A DNA stretch of 64,000 nucleotides from Ottowia testudinis (GCF_017498525.1 NZ_CP071796.1:2976001-3040000), one strand, 5' to 3'; positions 27,652 to 39,370 are shown, counted from the stretch's first letter. Notes: a model not told the origin generated them from the sequence alone. Numbers and translations are program-made.

Positions 27652-27865
27652 GGGGCTTGTCTCCTGTTGTGTGGCTGATACAGGCCGGACGCGCGCCCCG
27701 CGCGCCTGCGGCCCAAACGTTTTCATGATCGGGCCAGGCTCTTACAAAGCTCTGACTCTGTCCACTGTAGCGCTTCGCGCGCGCGTCAGGCTGCATCGCA
27801 CCCGCCAGGCGGGCTGGCGGAAAGACGTCGCCCCACCGCCACCCACGCGGCGCCGCAACGCCAAT

Positions 27866-27930
27866 GTGTTCAGATCAAAACAGGCGCCAGCGCTTTCTGA
27901 TCAAGGGCAAGCAGCTCTTCTATTTATAGC
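27866..27930 (-). repeat. Dispersed intergenic repeat
   Basis: Read on the minus strand: TATAAATAGAAGAGCTGCTT, then GATCAGAAAGCGCTGGCGCC. The acs-fumC gap (27652-27932) holds nothing else recognisable besides the acs promoter region. Confidence 0.7.
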
Positions 27931-27932
27931 AA

Positions 27933-29336
27933 TCAGGATGACCCCGTCATCGCCGCGGGCACCACCCAGGCGTCGAATTGCTCGCCCGTCAGGTGGCCCG
28001 AGGCCAGCGCCGCCTCGCGCAGGGTGAGCCCCTCCTGATGCGCTTTCTTGGCGATCTGCGCGGCCTTGTCGTAGCCGATGTGCGGATTGAGCGCGGTCAC
28101 CAGCATCAACGAGCGGCTCACCAGCTCGTCGATGCGGGCGCGGTTCGGCTCGACCCCCGCCGCGCAATGGTCGTTGAAGCTGACCATGCCATCGGCCAGC
28201 AGGCGCACGCTCTGCAGGAAGTTGTGCGCGATCATCGGCCGGAACACGTTCAGCTCGAAATTGCCCGACGCACCGCCGATGTTGATCGCCACGTCGTTGC
28301 CCATGACCTGCGCGCACAGCATGGTCAGCGCCTCGCTTTGCGTCGGGTTGACCTTGCCGGGCATGATGGACGAGCCGGGCTCGTTCTCGGGAATGCTGAT
28401 TTCGCCGATGCCGCTGCGCGGGCCGCTGGCGAGCCAGCGGACGTCGTTGGCGATCTTCGTCAGGCTGGCGGCCAGCCCCTTCAGCGCGCCGTGCGCATAC
28501 ACCAGCGCGTCGCAGCCCGCCAGCGCCTCGAACTTATTGGGCGCGGTCACCAGGGGCAGCCCCGTCAGGCGCGCCAACTCGGCCGCGGCGGCTTCGGCAT
28601 AGCCCTTGGGCGCGTTCAGGCCCGTGCCCACGGCCGTGCCGCCCAACGCCAATTCGCACAGATGCGGCAGCGCGGCACGCACGTGCGCCTCGGCGTGATC
28701 GAGCTGCGCCACGTAGCCCGAGAATTCCTGCCCCAGCGTGAGCGGCGTGGCGTCCTGCAGGTGCGTGCGGCCGATCTTCACGATGTCGGCAAAGTCGCGC
28801 GATTTAGCTGCCAACGTGGCGCGCAGCCTGGCGATGGCGGGCAGCAGGCGATTCGTCAGCGCCGCCACCGCCGCCACGTGCATCGCGGTGGGGAACACGT
28901 CGTTGCTCGACTGGCTTTGGTTCACATCGTCGTTGGGGTGCACCAGGCGCCCTTCTCCGCGCGCGCCGCCCATCAGCTCGCTGGCGCGGTTGGCGATCAC
29001 TTCGTTCAGGTTCATGTTGGTTTGCGTGCCCGAGCCGGTTTGCCACACCACCAACGGAAATTCGTCCGCGTGCTGCCCGGCCAGCACCTCGTCGGCGGCG
29101 CTGACGATGGCCTGCGCCTTGCGCTCGTCCAGCAGCCCCAGCCGCTGATTGACCACCGCCGACGCCCGCTTGACCCGCGCCAGCGCGTCGATCAGCTCGC
29201 GCGGCTGGCGCTCGCCCGAGATGTCGAAGTTCTGCAGCGACCGCTGCGTCTGCGCGCCCCACAGCCGGTCGGCTGGCACGTCGATGGGGCCGAAGGTGTC
29301 GCGCTCGATGCGGGTGGGCTGGTCAGCTGTGGTCAT
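27933..29336 (-). CDS. fumC: Fumarate hydratase class II
   Basis: 467 residues from the ATG at 29336 ([16 protein letters not shown]). Iron-independent fumarase of the aspartase/fumarase family. The conserved segments are [39 protein letters not shown] and the signature [13 protein letters not shown] with the catalytic Ser. It interconverts fumarate and malate and is resistant to oxidative damage. Divergent from the class I fumarase gene, with 95 bases between starts. Confidence 0.98.
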   Translation of the reverse strand: MTTADQPTRIERDTFGPIDVPADRLWGAQTQRSLQNFDISGERQPRELIDALARVKRASAVVNQRLGLLDERKAQAIVSAADEVLAGQHADEFPLVVWQTGSGTQTNMNLNEVIANRASELMGGARGEGRLVHPNDDVNQSQSSNDVFPTAMHVAAVAALTNRLLPAIARLRATLAAKSRDFADIVKIGRTHLQDATPLTLGQEFSGYVAQLDHAEAHVRAALPHLCELALGGTAVGTGLNAPKGYAEAAAAELARLTGLPLVTAPNKFEALAGCDALVYAHGALKGLAASLTKIANDVRWLASGPRSGIGEISIPENEPGSSIMPGKVNPTQSEALTMLCAQVMGNDVAINIGGASGNFELNVFRPMIAHNFLQSVRLLADGMVSFNDHCAAGVEPNRARIDELVSRSLMLVTALNPHIGYDKAAQIAKKAHQEGLTLREAALASGHLTGEQFDAWVVPAAMTGSS

Positions 29337-29431
29337 GGACGGCCTGTCAAAATGATGGATCAAAGGCAACGTTAGCAGAGCGGCCTAGCCCCTGCGCCCG
29401 CCGCAGCATTTCAAGACCCGAGGACCCACGC

Positions 29432-30982
29432 ATGACCGCCATCCGCCAGGACGATCTGATCGAATCCATAGCCGCCGCGCTGCAATACATCAGCTATTAC
29501 CACCCGGCCGACTACATAGCCCACCTGGCGCGCGCCTACGAGCGCGAGCAAAGCCCCGCCGCCAAGGATGCGATGGCGCAAATCCTGACCAACAGCAAGA
29601 TGAGCGCCACCGGCCACCGCCCCATCTGCCAGGACACGGGCATCGTCAACGTGTTCCTGAAAGTGGGCATGGACGTGCGCTGGGAGGGTTTCACCGGCTC
29701 GCTCGACGACGCCATCAACGAAGGCGTGCGCCGCGGCTACAACCACCCCGACAACACGCTGCGCGCCAGCGTGGTGGCCGACCCACAGTTCGCCCGTAAT
29801 AACACCAAGGACAATACGCCCGCCGTCATCGTGACCGAGATCGTGCCCGGCAACACCGTCGATGTGACCGTGGCCGCCAAGGGCGGCGGCTCTGAAAACA
29901 AGAGCAAGCTGGCCATGCTGAACCCCGGCGACAGCGTGGTCGATTGGGTGCTAAAAACCGTGCCCACCATGGGCGCCGGCTGGTGCCCGCCCGGCATGCT
30001 GGGCATCGGCATCGGCGGCACGGCCGAAAAGGCGGTGCTGCTGGCCAAGCAAAGCCTGATGGAAGACCTGGACATGTACGCCTTGCAGGCCAAGGCCGCC
30101 AAGGGCGAAAAACTGAGCCAGGTCGAAGCACTGCGGCTGGAGCTGTTCGAGAAAGTGAACGCGCTGGGCATTGGCGCGCAAGGCCTGGGCGGTTTAACCA
30201 CGGTGCTGGACGTGAAGATCGCCATGTACCCCACGCATGCCGCGTCAAAACCCGTGGCCATGATTCCCAACTGCGCGGCCACGCGGCACGCGCACTTCGT
30301 GCTGGACGGTAGCGGCCCGGTCTACCTCGATCCGCCCTCGCTTGACTTGTGGCCCGAGGTCGATTGGACGCCCGACACCGAGAAAAGCCAGCGCGTTGAC
30401 CTGAACACGCTGACCAAGGAAGAAGTGGCCAGCTGGAAACCCGGCCAGACCCTGCTGCTGAACGGCAAGATGCTCACCGGCCGCGACGCCGCGCACAAGC
30501 GCATCCAGGACATGCTGGCCAAGGGCGAGCAACTGCCCGTGGACTTCAGCAACCGCGTCATCTACTACGTTGGCCCGGTCGATCCGGTGAAGGGCGAAGC
30601 GGTGGGCCCGGCCGGCCCGACCACCGCCACGCGCATGGACAGCTTCACCGACATGATGCTGTCGCAAACCGGGCTGATCGCCATGATCGGCAAGGCCGAG
30701 CGTGGGCCCGCCGCCATCGAGGCGATCAAGAAGCACCAAAGCGCCTACCTGATGGCCGTGGGCGGCGCCGCCTACCTGGTCAGCAAGGCCATCAAGACCG
30801 CCAAGGTGGTCGGTTTTGAAGACTTAGGCATGGAAGCCATCTACGAATTCGACGTGGTGGACATGCCCGTGACCGTGGCGGTGGACGCCGGCGGCACCAG
30901 CGCCCACATCACCGGCCCCGCCGAGTGGGAAAAGCGCATCGCCACCGGCGAGTTCAAGGGCGTGGGCTTGGTCAACGCTTGA
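29432..30982 (+). CDS. Fumarate hydratase class I
   Basis: 516 residues, single-chain class I fumarase carrying a [4Fe-4S] cluster. Recognised by RPICQDTGIVNVFLKVGMDV, WCPPGMLGIGIGGTAEKAVL, the PNCAATRHAHFVL segment and the C-terminal FDVVDMPVTVAVDAGG region. ATG at 29432 with GAGG upstream. It catalyses the same reaction as the divergent fumC, but iron dependence makes it oxygen-sensitive, so the pair may be used under different iron or oxygen conditions. It is followed by murI about 60 bases downstream. Confidence 0.97.
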   Translation: MTAIRQDDLIESIAAALQYISYYHPADYIAHLARAYEREQSPAAKDAMAQILTNSKMSATGHRPICQDTGIVNVFLKVGMDVRWEGFTGSLDDAINEGVRRGYNHPDNTLRASVVADPQFARNNTKDNTPAVIVTEIVPGNTVDVTVAAKGGGSENKSKLAMLNPGDSVVDWVLKTVPTMGAGWCPPGMLGIGIGGTAEKAVLLAKQSLMEDLDMYALQAKAAKGEKLSQVEALRLELFEKVNALGIGAQGLGGLTTVLDVKIAMYPTHAASKPVAMIPNCAATRHAHFVLDGSGPVYLDPPSLDLWPEVDWTPDTEKSQRVDLNTLTKEEVASWKPGQTLLLNGKMLTGRDAAHKRIQDMLAKGEQLPVDFSNRVIYYVGPVDPVKGEAVGPAGPTTATRMDSFTDMMLSQTGLIAMIGKAERGPAAIEAIKKHQSAYLMAVGGAAYLVSKAIKTAKVVGFEDLGMEAIYEFDVVDMPVTVAVDAGGTSAHITGPAEWEKRIATGEFKGVGLVNA

Positions 30983-31044
30983 CGCCCAGCCACCGCGCCG
31001 GCAAAACACAAGCTGGTGGCGGCTCTGGTCCCGCGCGACTTGAC

Positions 31045-31848
31045 ATGGCGCCTCAAGGCCCCATCGGCGTCTTTGACAGCGGCATCGGCGGGCTGAGCGT
31101 GCTGCGCGCGCTGCTGGCCGAGTTGCCGCACGAACGCTTTGTGTACCTGGCCGACAACGCCCATGCGCCCTATGGCGAGCGCAGCCACGACTTCGTGCTG
31201 GCGCGCTCGCGGGCCGTGCGGCGGCAACTGGTGGATGAGCACGGCATCCAGGCGCTGGTCATCGCCTGCAACACCGCCACCGCGGCCGCCGTTCACATGC
31301 TGCGCGCCGAATCGCCGCGGTTGCCCATCGTCGGCATTGAGCCAGCCCTCAAACCCGCCGTGGCGCGTACGCGCACCGGCCACATCGGCGTGTTAGCCAC
31401 ACGCGGCACGCTGGAAAGCGGCAAATTCCAGGCCTTGCGCCAGTCGCTCGGCGATACCGTCCGCGTCACACAAATAGCCTGCGATGGTTTGGCCGATGCT
31501 ATTGAAAAAGAAGCTGCCGGCGCACACTGGGCGGGCGCTACTGCCCTGATTGAGCAATATGTTGGCGCGCTGGGCCCGCTCGGCGGCGCACCCGGCCAGA
31601 TCGACACGTTGGTGCTGGGCTGCACCCACTACCCGTTGGCTGCCGCGCAGTTTGACGCCTCACTGGCCGGCCGCGCCGTCACCCTGATCGATCCTGCCCA
31701 CGCCGTGGCGCGTCGCACCGCCGCCGTGCTGGCCGCGCGCCCAGCGCCAGATCCATCACCCCACGCATTGCCGGGCGGCGCCCGCGTTCGGCTGCTGGCC
31801 AGCGGCGGTCCGTCCGCGCTGCACGCGGCCGCCCGGCGCTGGCTGTAG
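31045..31848 (+). CDS. murI: Glutamate racemase
   Basis: 267 residues from the ATG at 31045 (MAPQGPIGVFDSGIGGLSVL). The two catalytic Cys motifs are visible (ALVIACNTATAAA and VLGCTHYPLAA). It makes D-glutamate for peptidoglycan. The segment ADAIEKEAAGAHWAGATALI around 31494-31555 is a little longer than usual and locally AT-richer. Probably co-transcribed with the class I fumarase gene; a long palindrome after the stop may end transcription. Confidence 0.95.
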   Translation: MAPQGPIGVFDSGIGGLSVLRALLAELPHERFVYLADNAHAPYGERSHDFVLARSRAVRRQLVDEHGIQALVIACNTATAAAVHMLRAESPRLPIVGIEPALKPAVARTRTGHIGVLATRGTLESGKFQALRQSLGDTVRVTQIACDGLADAIEKEAAGAHWAGATALIEQYVGALGPLGGAPGQIDTLVLGCTHYPLAAAQFDASLAGRAVTLIDPAHAVARRTAAVLAARPAPDPSPHALPGGARVRLLASGGPSALHAAARRWL

Positions 31849-31885
31849 CGCAGTTGAGTCAACGGGAATTGGTAGTGGGGGTATA

Positions 31886-31920
31886 TGCCGCCAGCGCTTG
31901 TCAGACAAGCGCTGGCGGCA
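31886..31920. repeat. Perfect 35-base palindrome between convergent genes
   Basis: A 17-base arm, TGCCGCCAGCGCTTGTC, and its exact inverse around a single central A. The GCGCTTGTC...GACAAGCGC core is that of the dispersed repeat without its A/T half. It lies between the murI stop and the opposing gene at 31945-32577, so it may act as a bidirectional terminator, although no T-run follows. Confidence 0.8.
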
Positions 31921-31944
31921 GCCTCATGGGGGAGTATCTGAAAG

Positions 31945-32577
31945 TCAGTGCAAATGACGGGGTCGCCGCCCGCCGCCGTGGCCGGGCGCACTGCCGCTGC
32001 CGGGGCTGCGCGGCTTGCCCATGTCGAGCGAGCTGGTCAAGGCCGAGTAGCGGCCTTCAAACAGCTTGTCGATCTCGGCCACCACGCCGCCCAGCTCAGC
32101 GCCATCGAAGTGGCGCTCCATCAGGGCGACCACATCCTCGACCAGCAGATTGCGCTGCGCCTGCATGATGGCTTCGGGGGTCGGGCCGACAAACAGCAGC
32201 ACGAAATCGTCGCGCGACTCGCGCTCGGTGTCCTGGCCGTCCTCTTCGTCGTCGTACTCGGCGTCGTAGAACGTCACCTCGATCTGCGAACCCTCGGCCG
32301 ACAGCTCGTTCAGATTCATGCACAAATCGTCCAACTGATGACGGAAGTCTTCCTCACCCTGCAAGGTCCAGCACATCTGCAACAAGTGCTGGTGGGGGTC
32401 GAAGCGGATGCCGGGCTCGTCCTCGTACAGGCTCGCCGCACCGTCCGCCAGCGAACGTGCGCCAGCGTATTTCCAAAGGGGCTTGAGGGCGTCCTGCAAA
32501 GCGTCAAAGCCGACGTCGGGACGGAGCTTCACGTCGCCATGCACGTGAATTTCGAAAGGTGCATCTTGATGACTCAT
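31945..32577 (-). CDS. Conserved hypothetical protein (DUF6806-like)
   Basis: 210 residues, acidic, with segments FEIHVHGDVKLRPDVGFDAL, FDPHQHLLQMCWTLQG and FYDAEYDDEEDGQDTERESR, and a Gly/Pro/His-rich tail. It resembles conserved Comamonadaceae proteins of the DUF6806 group, recalled from family pattern rather than tested. No signal peptide or membrane helix. It ends the minus-strand unit that begins with the tRNA genes immediately upstream. Confidence 0.75.
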   Translation of the reverse strand: MSHQDAPFEIHVHGDVKLRPDVGFDALQDALKPLWKYAGARSLADGAASLYEDEPGIRFDPHQHLLQMCWTLQGEEDFRHQLDDLCMNLNELSAEGSQIEVTFYDAEYDDEEDGQDTERESRDDFVLLFVGPTPEAIMQAQRNLLVEDVVALMERHFDGAELGGVVAEIDKLFEGRYSALTSSLDMGKPRSPGSGSAPGHGGGRRPRHLH

Positions 32578-32593
32578 GGCGTTTTTCCTTCTC

Positions 32594-32686
32594 TGGTGCC
32601 CCGGGCCGGGATCGAACCGGCACGCCCCCTTTCGGGAAAGCGGCGGATTTTAAGTCCGCTGTGTCTACCAGTTTCACCACCGGGGC
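32594..32686 (-). tRNA. tRNA-Leu (anticodon TAA)
   Basis: Cloverleaf on the minus strand. The acceptor GCCCCGG pairs with CCGGGGC, the anticodon loop is CTTAAAA, the long variable arm is typical of Leu, and CCA is encoded. Confidence 0.97.
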
Positions 32687-32753
32687 CAAGCGCACATTGT
32701 CGCAGGCCTAGCGGCCCGCCGCGCGCAGCGAGAAAATGGTGATCAGGAGAAAG

Positions 32754-32827
32754 TGGAGGCGCGACCCGGAGTCGAACCGGGCTAGACGGATTTGCAATCC
32801 GTTGCATAACCGCTTTGCTATCGCGCC
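32754..32827 (-). tRNA. tRNA-Cys (anticodon GCA)
   Basis: Acceptor GGCGCGA/TCGCGCC, anticodon loop TTGCAAA flanked by ACGGA/TCCGT, encoded CCA. 67 bases upstream of tRNA-Leu on the same strand. Confidence 0.97.
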
Positions 32828-32837
32828 GTGCTTGATA

Positions 32838-32864
32838 CAAAAAAAGGAAGCAGAGCTTCCTTTT
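32838..32864 (-). terminator. Hairpin with T-run between tRNA-Gly and tRNA-Cys
   Basis: On the minus strand AAGGAAGC-TCT-GCTTCCTT is followed by TTTTT. It may be a partial terminator or a processing signal inside the tRNA cluster. Confidence 0.65.
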
Positions 32865-32899
32865 CTTGCTGCGGCTGGCTTGGTGACCAACTGCTAATT

Positions 32900-32975
32900 T
32901 GGAGCGGGAAACGAGGCTCGAACTCGCGACCTCAACCTTGGCAAGGTTGCGCTCTACCAACTGAGCTATTCCCGC
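32900..32975 (-). tRNA. tRNA-Gly (anticodon GCC)
   Basis: Acceptor GCGGGAA, anticodon loop TTGCCAA within CAACC/GGTTG, T-loop GTTCGAG, encoded CCA. First of the three clustered tRNAs on the minus strand. Confidence 0.97.
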
Positions 32976-33062
32976 GTCGTAAGCCTTGCATTATATGCTG
33001 AAAAATCGACTTGTGCCGCGCTGCGCCAAAAAATTTTTACCAAGCTGCAACGCCGCGCCCGA

Positions 33063-35504
33063 TCAGTGTTTCACCGCAGCGCCTCGGCTGGTCTTCTTGG
33101 CTGGCACCGGTGTCGCTGTCTCGGGCGTCACCACCGCCACATCGTCGTCGGTCAACGGCGCGGGCTGGCGCTCCAGGGCGACTTCAAGCACCTTGTCGAT
33201 CCACTTGGCAGGCACGATCTTCAGACCCTCCTTCACGTTGGCGGGAATCTCCTGCAGATCCTTGACGTTTTCCTCCGGAATGATGACGGTCTTGATGCCG
33301 CCGCGCAACGCGGCCAACAGCTTTTCCTTCAGGCCGCCAATCGCGGTGACCTCGCCGCGCAGCGTGATCTCGCCCGTCATCGCGACATCGGCGCGCACCG
33401 GAATGCCGGTGAGCGCCGAGACGATGGCCGTGGTCATGGCCGCGCCAGCGCTGGGGCCGTCCTTGGGCGTGGCCCCGTCGGGCACGTGGATGTGGATGTC
33501 CTTCTTCTCGAACGCCTCATCCTTCAGACCCAAGCCGCGAGCACGCGAGCGCACCACGGTGCGCGCGGCCTCGACCGACTCCTTCATCACCTCGCCCAGC
33601 TGGCCCGTGCGCTGGATGTTGCCCTTGCCGGGCATCGTGGCGGCCTCGATGGTGAGAAGATCGCCCCCCACTTCGGTCCAGGCCAGGCCCACCACCTGCC
33701 CGATTTGGTTCTGCGCTTCGGCGCGGCCATAGCTGAACTTGCGCACGCCCAGAAAATCGTTCAGGTTGCCGGACGTAACCACGACCTGCGGCTTCATCTG
33801 CTTGAGCTGCAAGCCCTTGACCACCTTGCGGCAGATCTTCGACAACTCACGCTCGAGCGAGCGCACGCCTGCCTCGCGCGTGTAGTAGCGCACGATGTCG
33901 CGCACGGCCGATTCCTCGACCCTCAGCTCCTCGTCTTTCACGCCGTTGTTCTTCATCTGCTTGGGCAGCAGGTACTTGATGGCAATGTTCGTTTTCTCGT
34001 CCTCGGTGTACCCCGACAGGCGAATCACTTCCATCCGGTCCAGCAGCGCCGGCGGAATGTTCATCGAGTTGCTGGTGGCCACGAACATCACGTCGCTCAG
34101 GTCGAAATCGACCTCGACGTAATGATCAGAGAAGGTGTGGTTCTGCTCCGGGTCCAGCACTTCGAGCAGCGCGCTCGACGGATCGCCGCGGAAGTCCATG
34201 CCCAGCTTGTCGATCTCGTCCAGCAGAAACAGTGGGTTGCGCGTGCCGACCTTGTTCAGGCTTTGCAGCACCTTGCCCGGCATGGCGCCGATGTAGGTGC
34301 GGCGGTGGCCGCGGATTTCCGCCTCGTCGCGCATGCCGCCCAGCGCCATGCGCACGTATTTGCGGCCCGTGGCCTTGGCCACCGATTGGCCGAGCGAGGT
34401 CTTGCCCACGCCGGGCGGGCCGACCAGGCACAGGATGGGCGCCTTGACCTTGTCCACGCGCTGCTGCACCGCGAGGTATTCAAGAATGCGGTCCTTGACC
34501 TTCTCCAGCCCGTAGTGGTCTTCGTTCAGCACCTCCTCGGCGTAGGCCAAGTCGTGCTTGATCTTGGTCTTCTTGGCCCAGGGCAGGCCGACCAGCACGT
34601 CGATGTAGTTGCGCACCACGGTGGCTTCGGCCGACATGGGCGACATGAGCTTCAATTTCTTCAGCTCGGCATCGGCCTTCTTGCGCGCTTCCTTCGGCAT
34701 TCGGGCGAGCTTGATCTTTTTCTCGATCTCCTCGATGTCGGCGCCGTCCTCGCCCTCGCCCAACTCCTTCTGGATCGCCTTGACCTGCTCGTTCAGGTAG
34801 AAGTCGCGCTGGTTCTTTTCCATCTGGCGCTTGACGCGGCCACGGATCTTCTTGTCGACATTGAGGATGTCCACCTCGCGCTCGATCTGCTCGAACAGGT
34901 TCTCCAGCCTCTCTTTCACACTGGACAAATCCAGCACGGCCTGCTTGCTTTCCAGCTTCAGTGGCAAGTGCGCGGCGATGGTGTCGGCCAAGCGGCCCGG
35001 CTCGTCGATGCTCGCGATCGAGGTCAGGATCTCGGGGGGGATCTTCTTGTTGAGCTTGACGTACTGGTCGAACTGCTGCATCACGGCGCGGCGCAGGGCT
35101 TCGACTTCCGCGTTGTCCTGGGTGGCGCCGGCCACTTCCAGCGGCGTGACGGTGGCGACGAAATGCGAATCGCCGCCGTTGTCCTCGATGTGCGTCACGG
35201 TGGCGCGCTGCTGGCCTTCGACCAGAACCTTCACCGTGCCGTCAGGCAGTTTGAGCATCTGCAAGATGGTGGAGACACACCCCACCTCGAACATGTCGCC
35301 CACGGCGGGTTCGTCCTTGGCGGCGGCTTTTTGCGCGACCAACATGATGCGGCGGTCGGCGGCCATCGCGGTTTCCAACGCCTTGATGCTCTTGGGCCGC
35401 CCCACGAACAGCGGAATGACCATGTGGGGGAACACCACCACATCGCGCAGCGGCAGCAGCGGCAGGTCGATGGGGGTGGGAGGCAAGGAGGTGGTTCCGG
35501 ACAT
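33063..35504 (-). CDS. lon: ATP-dependent protease Lon
   Basis: 813 residues from the ATG at 35504 with AAGGA upstream. It has an N-terminal substrate-binding domain ([20 protein letters not shown]), AAA+ domain with Walker [14 protein letters not shown], and a C-terminal protease domain with the Ser-Lys dyad around [13 protein letters not shown] and the later lysine. The C-terminal tail is extended and rich in Ala/Pro/Val. A cytoplasmic hexamer that degrades misfolded and regulatory proteins. A sigma32-like promoter lies at 35532-35559. It is downstream of clpX on the same strand, in the common tig-clpP-clpX-lon order. Confidence 0.98.
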   Translation of the reverse strand: MSGTTSLPPTPIDLPLLPLRDVVVFPHMVIPLFVGRPKSIKALETAMAADRRIMLVAQKAAAKDEPAVGDMFEVGCVSTILQMLKLPDGTVKVLVEGQQRATVTHIEDNGGDSHFVATVTPLEVAGATQDNAEVEALRRAVMQQFDQYVKLNKKIPPEILTSIASIDEPGRLADTIAAHLPLKLESKQAVLDLSSVKERLENLFEQIEREVDILNVDKKIRGRVKRQMEKNQRDFYLNEQVKAIQKELGEGEDGADIEEIEKKIKLARMPKEARKKADAELKKLKLMSPMSAEATVVRNYIDVLVGLPWAKKTKIKHDLAYAEEVLNEDHYGLEKVKDRILEYLAVQQRVDKVKAPILCLVGPPGVGKTSLGQSVAKATGRKYVRMALGGMRDEAEIRGHRRTYIGAMPGKVLQSLNKVGTRNPLFLLDEIDKLGMDFRGDPSSALLEVLDPEQNHTFSDHYVEVDFDLSDVMFVATSNSMNIPPALLDRMEVIRLSGYTEDEKTNIAIKYLLPKQMKNNGVKDEELRVEESAVRDIVRYYTREAGVRSLERELSKICRKVVKGLQLKQMKPQVVVTSGNLNDFLGVRKFSYGRAEAQNQIGQVVGLAWTEVGGDLLTIEAATMPGKGNIQRTGQLGEVMKESVEAARTVVRSRARGLGLKDEAFEKKDIHIHVPDGATPKDGPSAGAAMTTAIVSALTGIPVRADVAMTGEITLRGEVTAIGGLKEKLLAALRGGIKTVIIPEENVKDLQEIPANVKEGLKIVPAKWIDKVLEVALERQPAPLTDDDVAVVTPETATPVPAKKTSRGAAVKH

Positions 35505-35531
35505 GAAGAATCCTTCGGGTGATTCAGCCCA

Positions 35532-35559
35532 AGATGGCTGCTCAGGCGCCATTTTCAAC
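35532..35559 (-). promoter_or_regulatory. Predicted sigma32 (heat-shock) promoter of lon
   Basis: On the minus strand GTTGAAA, 13 bases, then AGCCATCT, against the consensus CTTGAAA-N(11-16)-CCCCATNT. It would give a leader of about 20-30 bases before the lon ATG at 35504. Confidence 0.5.
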
Positions 35560-35623
35560 CCAGCGGCGGGGCTGGTGTGCGCAAGCGCTGCAAATCACAC
35601 ACGCCGCAACGGCGGCGTGGCAT

Positions 35624-35668
35624 GAAAACTATTGAAATGATAGCTGTTGGCGCTTGCTGCGCCGAGGC
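35624..35668 (+). repeat. Dispersed intergenic repeat
   Basis: GAAAACTATTGAAATGATAG, then CTGTTGGCGCTTGCTGCGCC. It lies between clpX and lon. Confidence 0.7.
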
Positions 35669-35676
35669 AAACAGCT

Positions 35677-35690
35677 AAAAAGGCTTGAAA

Positions 35691-35699
<9 letters not shown>
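35677..35699 (-). terminator. Short terminator-like hairpin at the clpX stop
   Basis: On the minus strand GCTTG and CAAGC form a small stem over the clpX stop codon, followed by TTTTT. Confidence 0.55.
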
Positions 35700-36959
<1,260 letters not shown>

Positions 36960-37274
36960 TGCGTGTCAGTTTCGTGATGGATCGGGGCATGATAACCAAA
37001 TCATCACCTCGGTCAGCGGCGCGCGGTTGCCAGCGGCCAACGGGCGGTGGGTGGGAAAACAAAAGCGTCTTGCGCGCTGGAGGCGCTGCTGGCCCTCACC
37101 CCTGCCCTCTCCCTGGAGGGAGAGGGAGTTTCCGGGCGAAGCGCGCTGGTGCTGAAATCGAAGGGCCGCGGAGCAGGCCACGCCAGCAAACGCCGCGGAC
37201 GGACCTGCGCCGGCCGCTGGCGTTGTCCCCCTTGCGAAGCAGAAGGGGGAAGCCGCGTCAGCGGCTCAGGGGGT
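36960..37274. other. clpP-clpX gap containing a second repeat family
   Basis: No gene seen. Besides the repeat at 37155-37273, it holds a perfect palindrome at 37105-37126 (CCCTCTCCCT-GG-AGGGAGAGGG), a form common as a high-copy extragenic element in related bacteria. The promoter of clpX should be in the part nearest 36960. Confidence 0.55.
37155..37273 (-). repeat. Second repeat family, copy A, directly after clpP
   Basis: On the minus strand it begins CCCCCTGAGCCGC one base after the clpP stop. It continues GGGGGACAACGCCAGCGG and ends near TGGCCTGCTCCGCGGCC. The same order of blocks occurs at 49543-49650. Confidence 0.75.
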
Positions 37275-37886
37275 TCAAGGCCTTTTCTCGATCACCTGAT
37301 CGACGATGCCGTAGTCCTTGGCTTCGTCGGCGGTCATGTAGTAGTCGCGCTCGGTGTCTTGCTGGATTTTCTCCAGCGGCTGGCCGGTGCGCTCGGCCAG
37401 GATGCGGTTCATCTGCGCCTTGGTGCGCAGGATGTCGCGCGCCTGGATCTCGATGTCGGTGGCCTGCCCGCGCGCGCCGCCCAGCACCTGGTGGATCATG
37501 ACCTTGCTGTTGGGCAGGCTGTAGCGCTTGCCCTTGGCGCCGGCCGCCAGCAAAAAGGCGCCCATGCTGGCCGCGAAGCCCAGGCACATGGTGGACACGT
37601 CCGGCTTGACGAATTGCATGGTGTCGAAGATCGACATGCCGGCCGTCACACTGCCGCCGGGGCTGTTGATGTAGAGCGAGATGTCCTTGTCGGGGTTTTC
37701 GCTTTCCAGGAACAGCAGCTGCGCCACCACCAGGTTGGCGGTCTGGTCGTTGACCTCCCCAACCAGAAAAATCACGCGCTCCTTCAGCAGTCGCGAGTAA
37801 ATGTCGTAAGACCGCTCGCCGCGCCCCGATTGCTCGACCACCATGGGGATCAGGCCAAGATTGCGCTGGGTTTCGTAAGTGCTCAT
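37275..37886 (-). CDS. clpP: ATP-dependent Clp protease proteolytic subunit
   Basis: 203 residues from the ATG at 37886 with GGAG upstream. Serine protease of the Clp family: [20 protein letters not shown], catalytic Ser in [14 protein letters not shown], His in [14 protein letters not shown] double heptameric ring forms the proteolytic chamber served by ClpX. It lies between tig and clpX on the minus strand. Confidence 0.98.
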   Translation of the reverse strand: MSTYETQRNLGLIPMVVEQSGRGERSYDIYSRLLKERVIFLVGEVNDQTANLVVAQLLFLESENPDKDISLYINSPGGSVTAGMSIFDTMQFVKPDVSTMCLGFAASMGAFLLAAGAKGKRYSLPNSKVMIHQVLGGARGQATDIEIQARDILRTKAQMNRILAERTGQPLEKIQQDTERDYYMTADEAKDYGIVDQVIEKRP

Positions 37887-37997
37887 TGATAAGCTCCGTG
37901 TTCTTGATGAAAGGCAAATGGGGCCGGAACCGGCCGATTCCAAGCCCCATTGTCGCCGCGCTGGCGGGCGGTCATGGCCCATGCCCGGCTCATGACC

Positions 37998-38054
37998 GAA
38001 TAAGCCTCCAGCGCTTGACTGGCAAGCGCGACCAGCTATCAAGTCAATAGTAAT
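37998..38054 (-). repeat. Dispersed intergenic repeat between tig and clpP
   Basis: Read on the minus strand: ACTATTGACTTGATAGCTGG, then TCGCGCTTGCCAGTCAAGCG and CTGGAGGC. A near-consensus copy. Confidence 0.85.
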
Positions 38055-38056
38055 CG

Positions 38057-39370
38057 TCAGGCTTGCTGACCCATCAGGTCGTCAAAGCCCAGCTTCTTGT
38101 CGGTCACCTTGGCTTGCTTGAGAACGTGGTCGGTGACATTGTTCTCGATCACCATGGCCTCGACATCGGCCAAGCGGCCATTGTCGGCGTAGTAGTAGCG
38201 CACCACCTCTTCCGGCTTCTCGTAGCTGGCGGCCAGATCCTCGACCTGCGCCTTGAGCTGCTCGGGCGTGGCCTGCAGTTTTTGCGACTTCACCAGTTCG
38301 GCCAACACAAGCCCCAAGCGCACGCGGCGCTCGGCTTCGGGGCGGAAGGTGTCTTCGGGGATCGGCAGCGTCTCGACATCCTTCATGCCGCGCGATTTCA
38401 GGTCGGCACGGGCGTTGGCGGTCATGCGATCGATCTCGGTTTGCACGCTGGAGTTGGGGATGTCGAGCTCTGCCTTGGCGACGAGCGCGTCCATCACAGC
38501 CTGCTTGTTGCGCTGGTTCAGGCGGAACTTGACCTCGCGCTCGAGGTTTTTCCGGATGTCGGCGCGCAGGCCCTCGACGCTGCCGCCTTGCACGCCGAGC
38601 GACTTGGCCAGTTGGTCATTGACCTCGGGCAGGTGCGCCGCCTCGATTTTCTGCACGGTCACCATGAAGTCGGCCGTCTTGCCCGCCACGTCCTTGCCGT
38701 GATAGTCCTCGGGAAAAGGCAGCGGGAATGTCTTGCTCTCGCCCAGCTTCATGCCGCGCACGGCGTCCTCGAACTCCTTGAGCATCTGGCCTTCGCCGAC
38801 GACGAACTGGAAGTCCTCGGCCTTGCCGCCTTCGAACGCTTCGCCATCGATCTTGCCAGCGAAGTCGATGGTGACGCGGTCGCCGTCCTCGGCGGCAGCG
38901 TCCTTGGCGCGCTGGGCAAAGCTGCGGCGCTGCTTGCGCAGGATGTCGATGGTGCGGTCAATGGCGTCGTCACCCACGTCGGCCGACACCTTCTCGATCT
39001 CGGCCGTGGACAAATCGCCGATCTTCACTTCGGGGAACACCTCGAACACGGCGTCAAACGCCATCTGGCCCTCGGGCGCGCCGTCTTTTTCGGTGATGGT
39101 AGGCTGGCCGGCCACGCGCAGCTTGGCTTCGTTGGCGGCGTTGAAAAAGGCCTCGCCGACCTTGTCGTTCATCACCTCGTGCTGCACGGAATAGCCGTAG
39201 CGCTGCGCCACGATCCCCATCGGCACCTTGCCGGGGCGAAAACCGTCCATCTTCACGGTGCGAGCGAGCTTTTTCAGGCGCGCCTCGATTTCGCTGTGAA
39301 TGGTCTCGACGGGCAGCGTCAGCGTCATCTTGCGCTCGAGCTTTTCAAGGGTTTCCACGTTCACGGCCAT
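38057..39370 (-). CDS. tig: Trigger factor
   Basis: 437 residues. The ribosome-binding N-terminal domain carries [18 protein letters not shown], the central peptidyl-prolyl isomerase domain runs from about residue 150 ([20 protein letters not shown]), and a helical C-terminal chaperone domain follows. It is the first chaperone to meet nascent chains. ATG at 39370. A tRNA-Leu gene lies 30 bases upstream on the same strand, and clpP follows about 170 bases after the stop. Confidence 0.98.
   Translation of the reverse strand: MAVNVETLEKLERKMTLTLPVETIHSEIEARLKKLARTVKMDGFRPGKVPMGIVAQRYGYSVQHEVMNDKVGEAFFNAANEAKLRVAGQPTITEKDGAPEGQMAFDAVFEVFPEVKIGDLSTAEIEKVSADVGDDAIDRTIDILRKQRRSFAQRAKDAAAEDGDRVTIDFAGKIDGEAFEGGKAEDFQFVVGEGQMLKEFEDAVRGMKLGESKTFPLPFPEDYHGKDVAGKTADFMVTVQKIEAAHLPEVNDQLAKSLGVQGGSVEGLRADIRKNLEREVKFRLNQRNKQAVMDALVAKAELDIPNSSVQTEIDRMTANARADLKSRGMKDVETLPIPEDTFRPEAERRVRLGLVLAELVKSQKLQATPEQLKAQVEDLAASYEKPEEVVRYYYADNGRLADVEAMVIENNVTDHVLKQAKVTDKKLGFDDLMGQQA

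Noticed and set aside
31494-31555. Possible dispersed repeat copy inside murI
   Set aside because: Only CTATTGAAAAAGAAGCTG resembles the repeat; the inverted GCGCTTG/CAAGCGC half is missing and murI homologues have a similar segment here.
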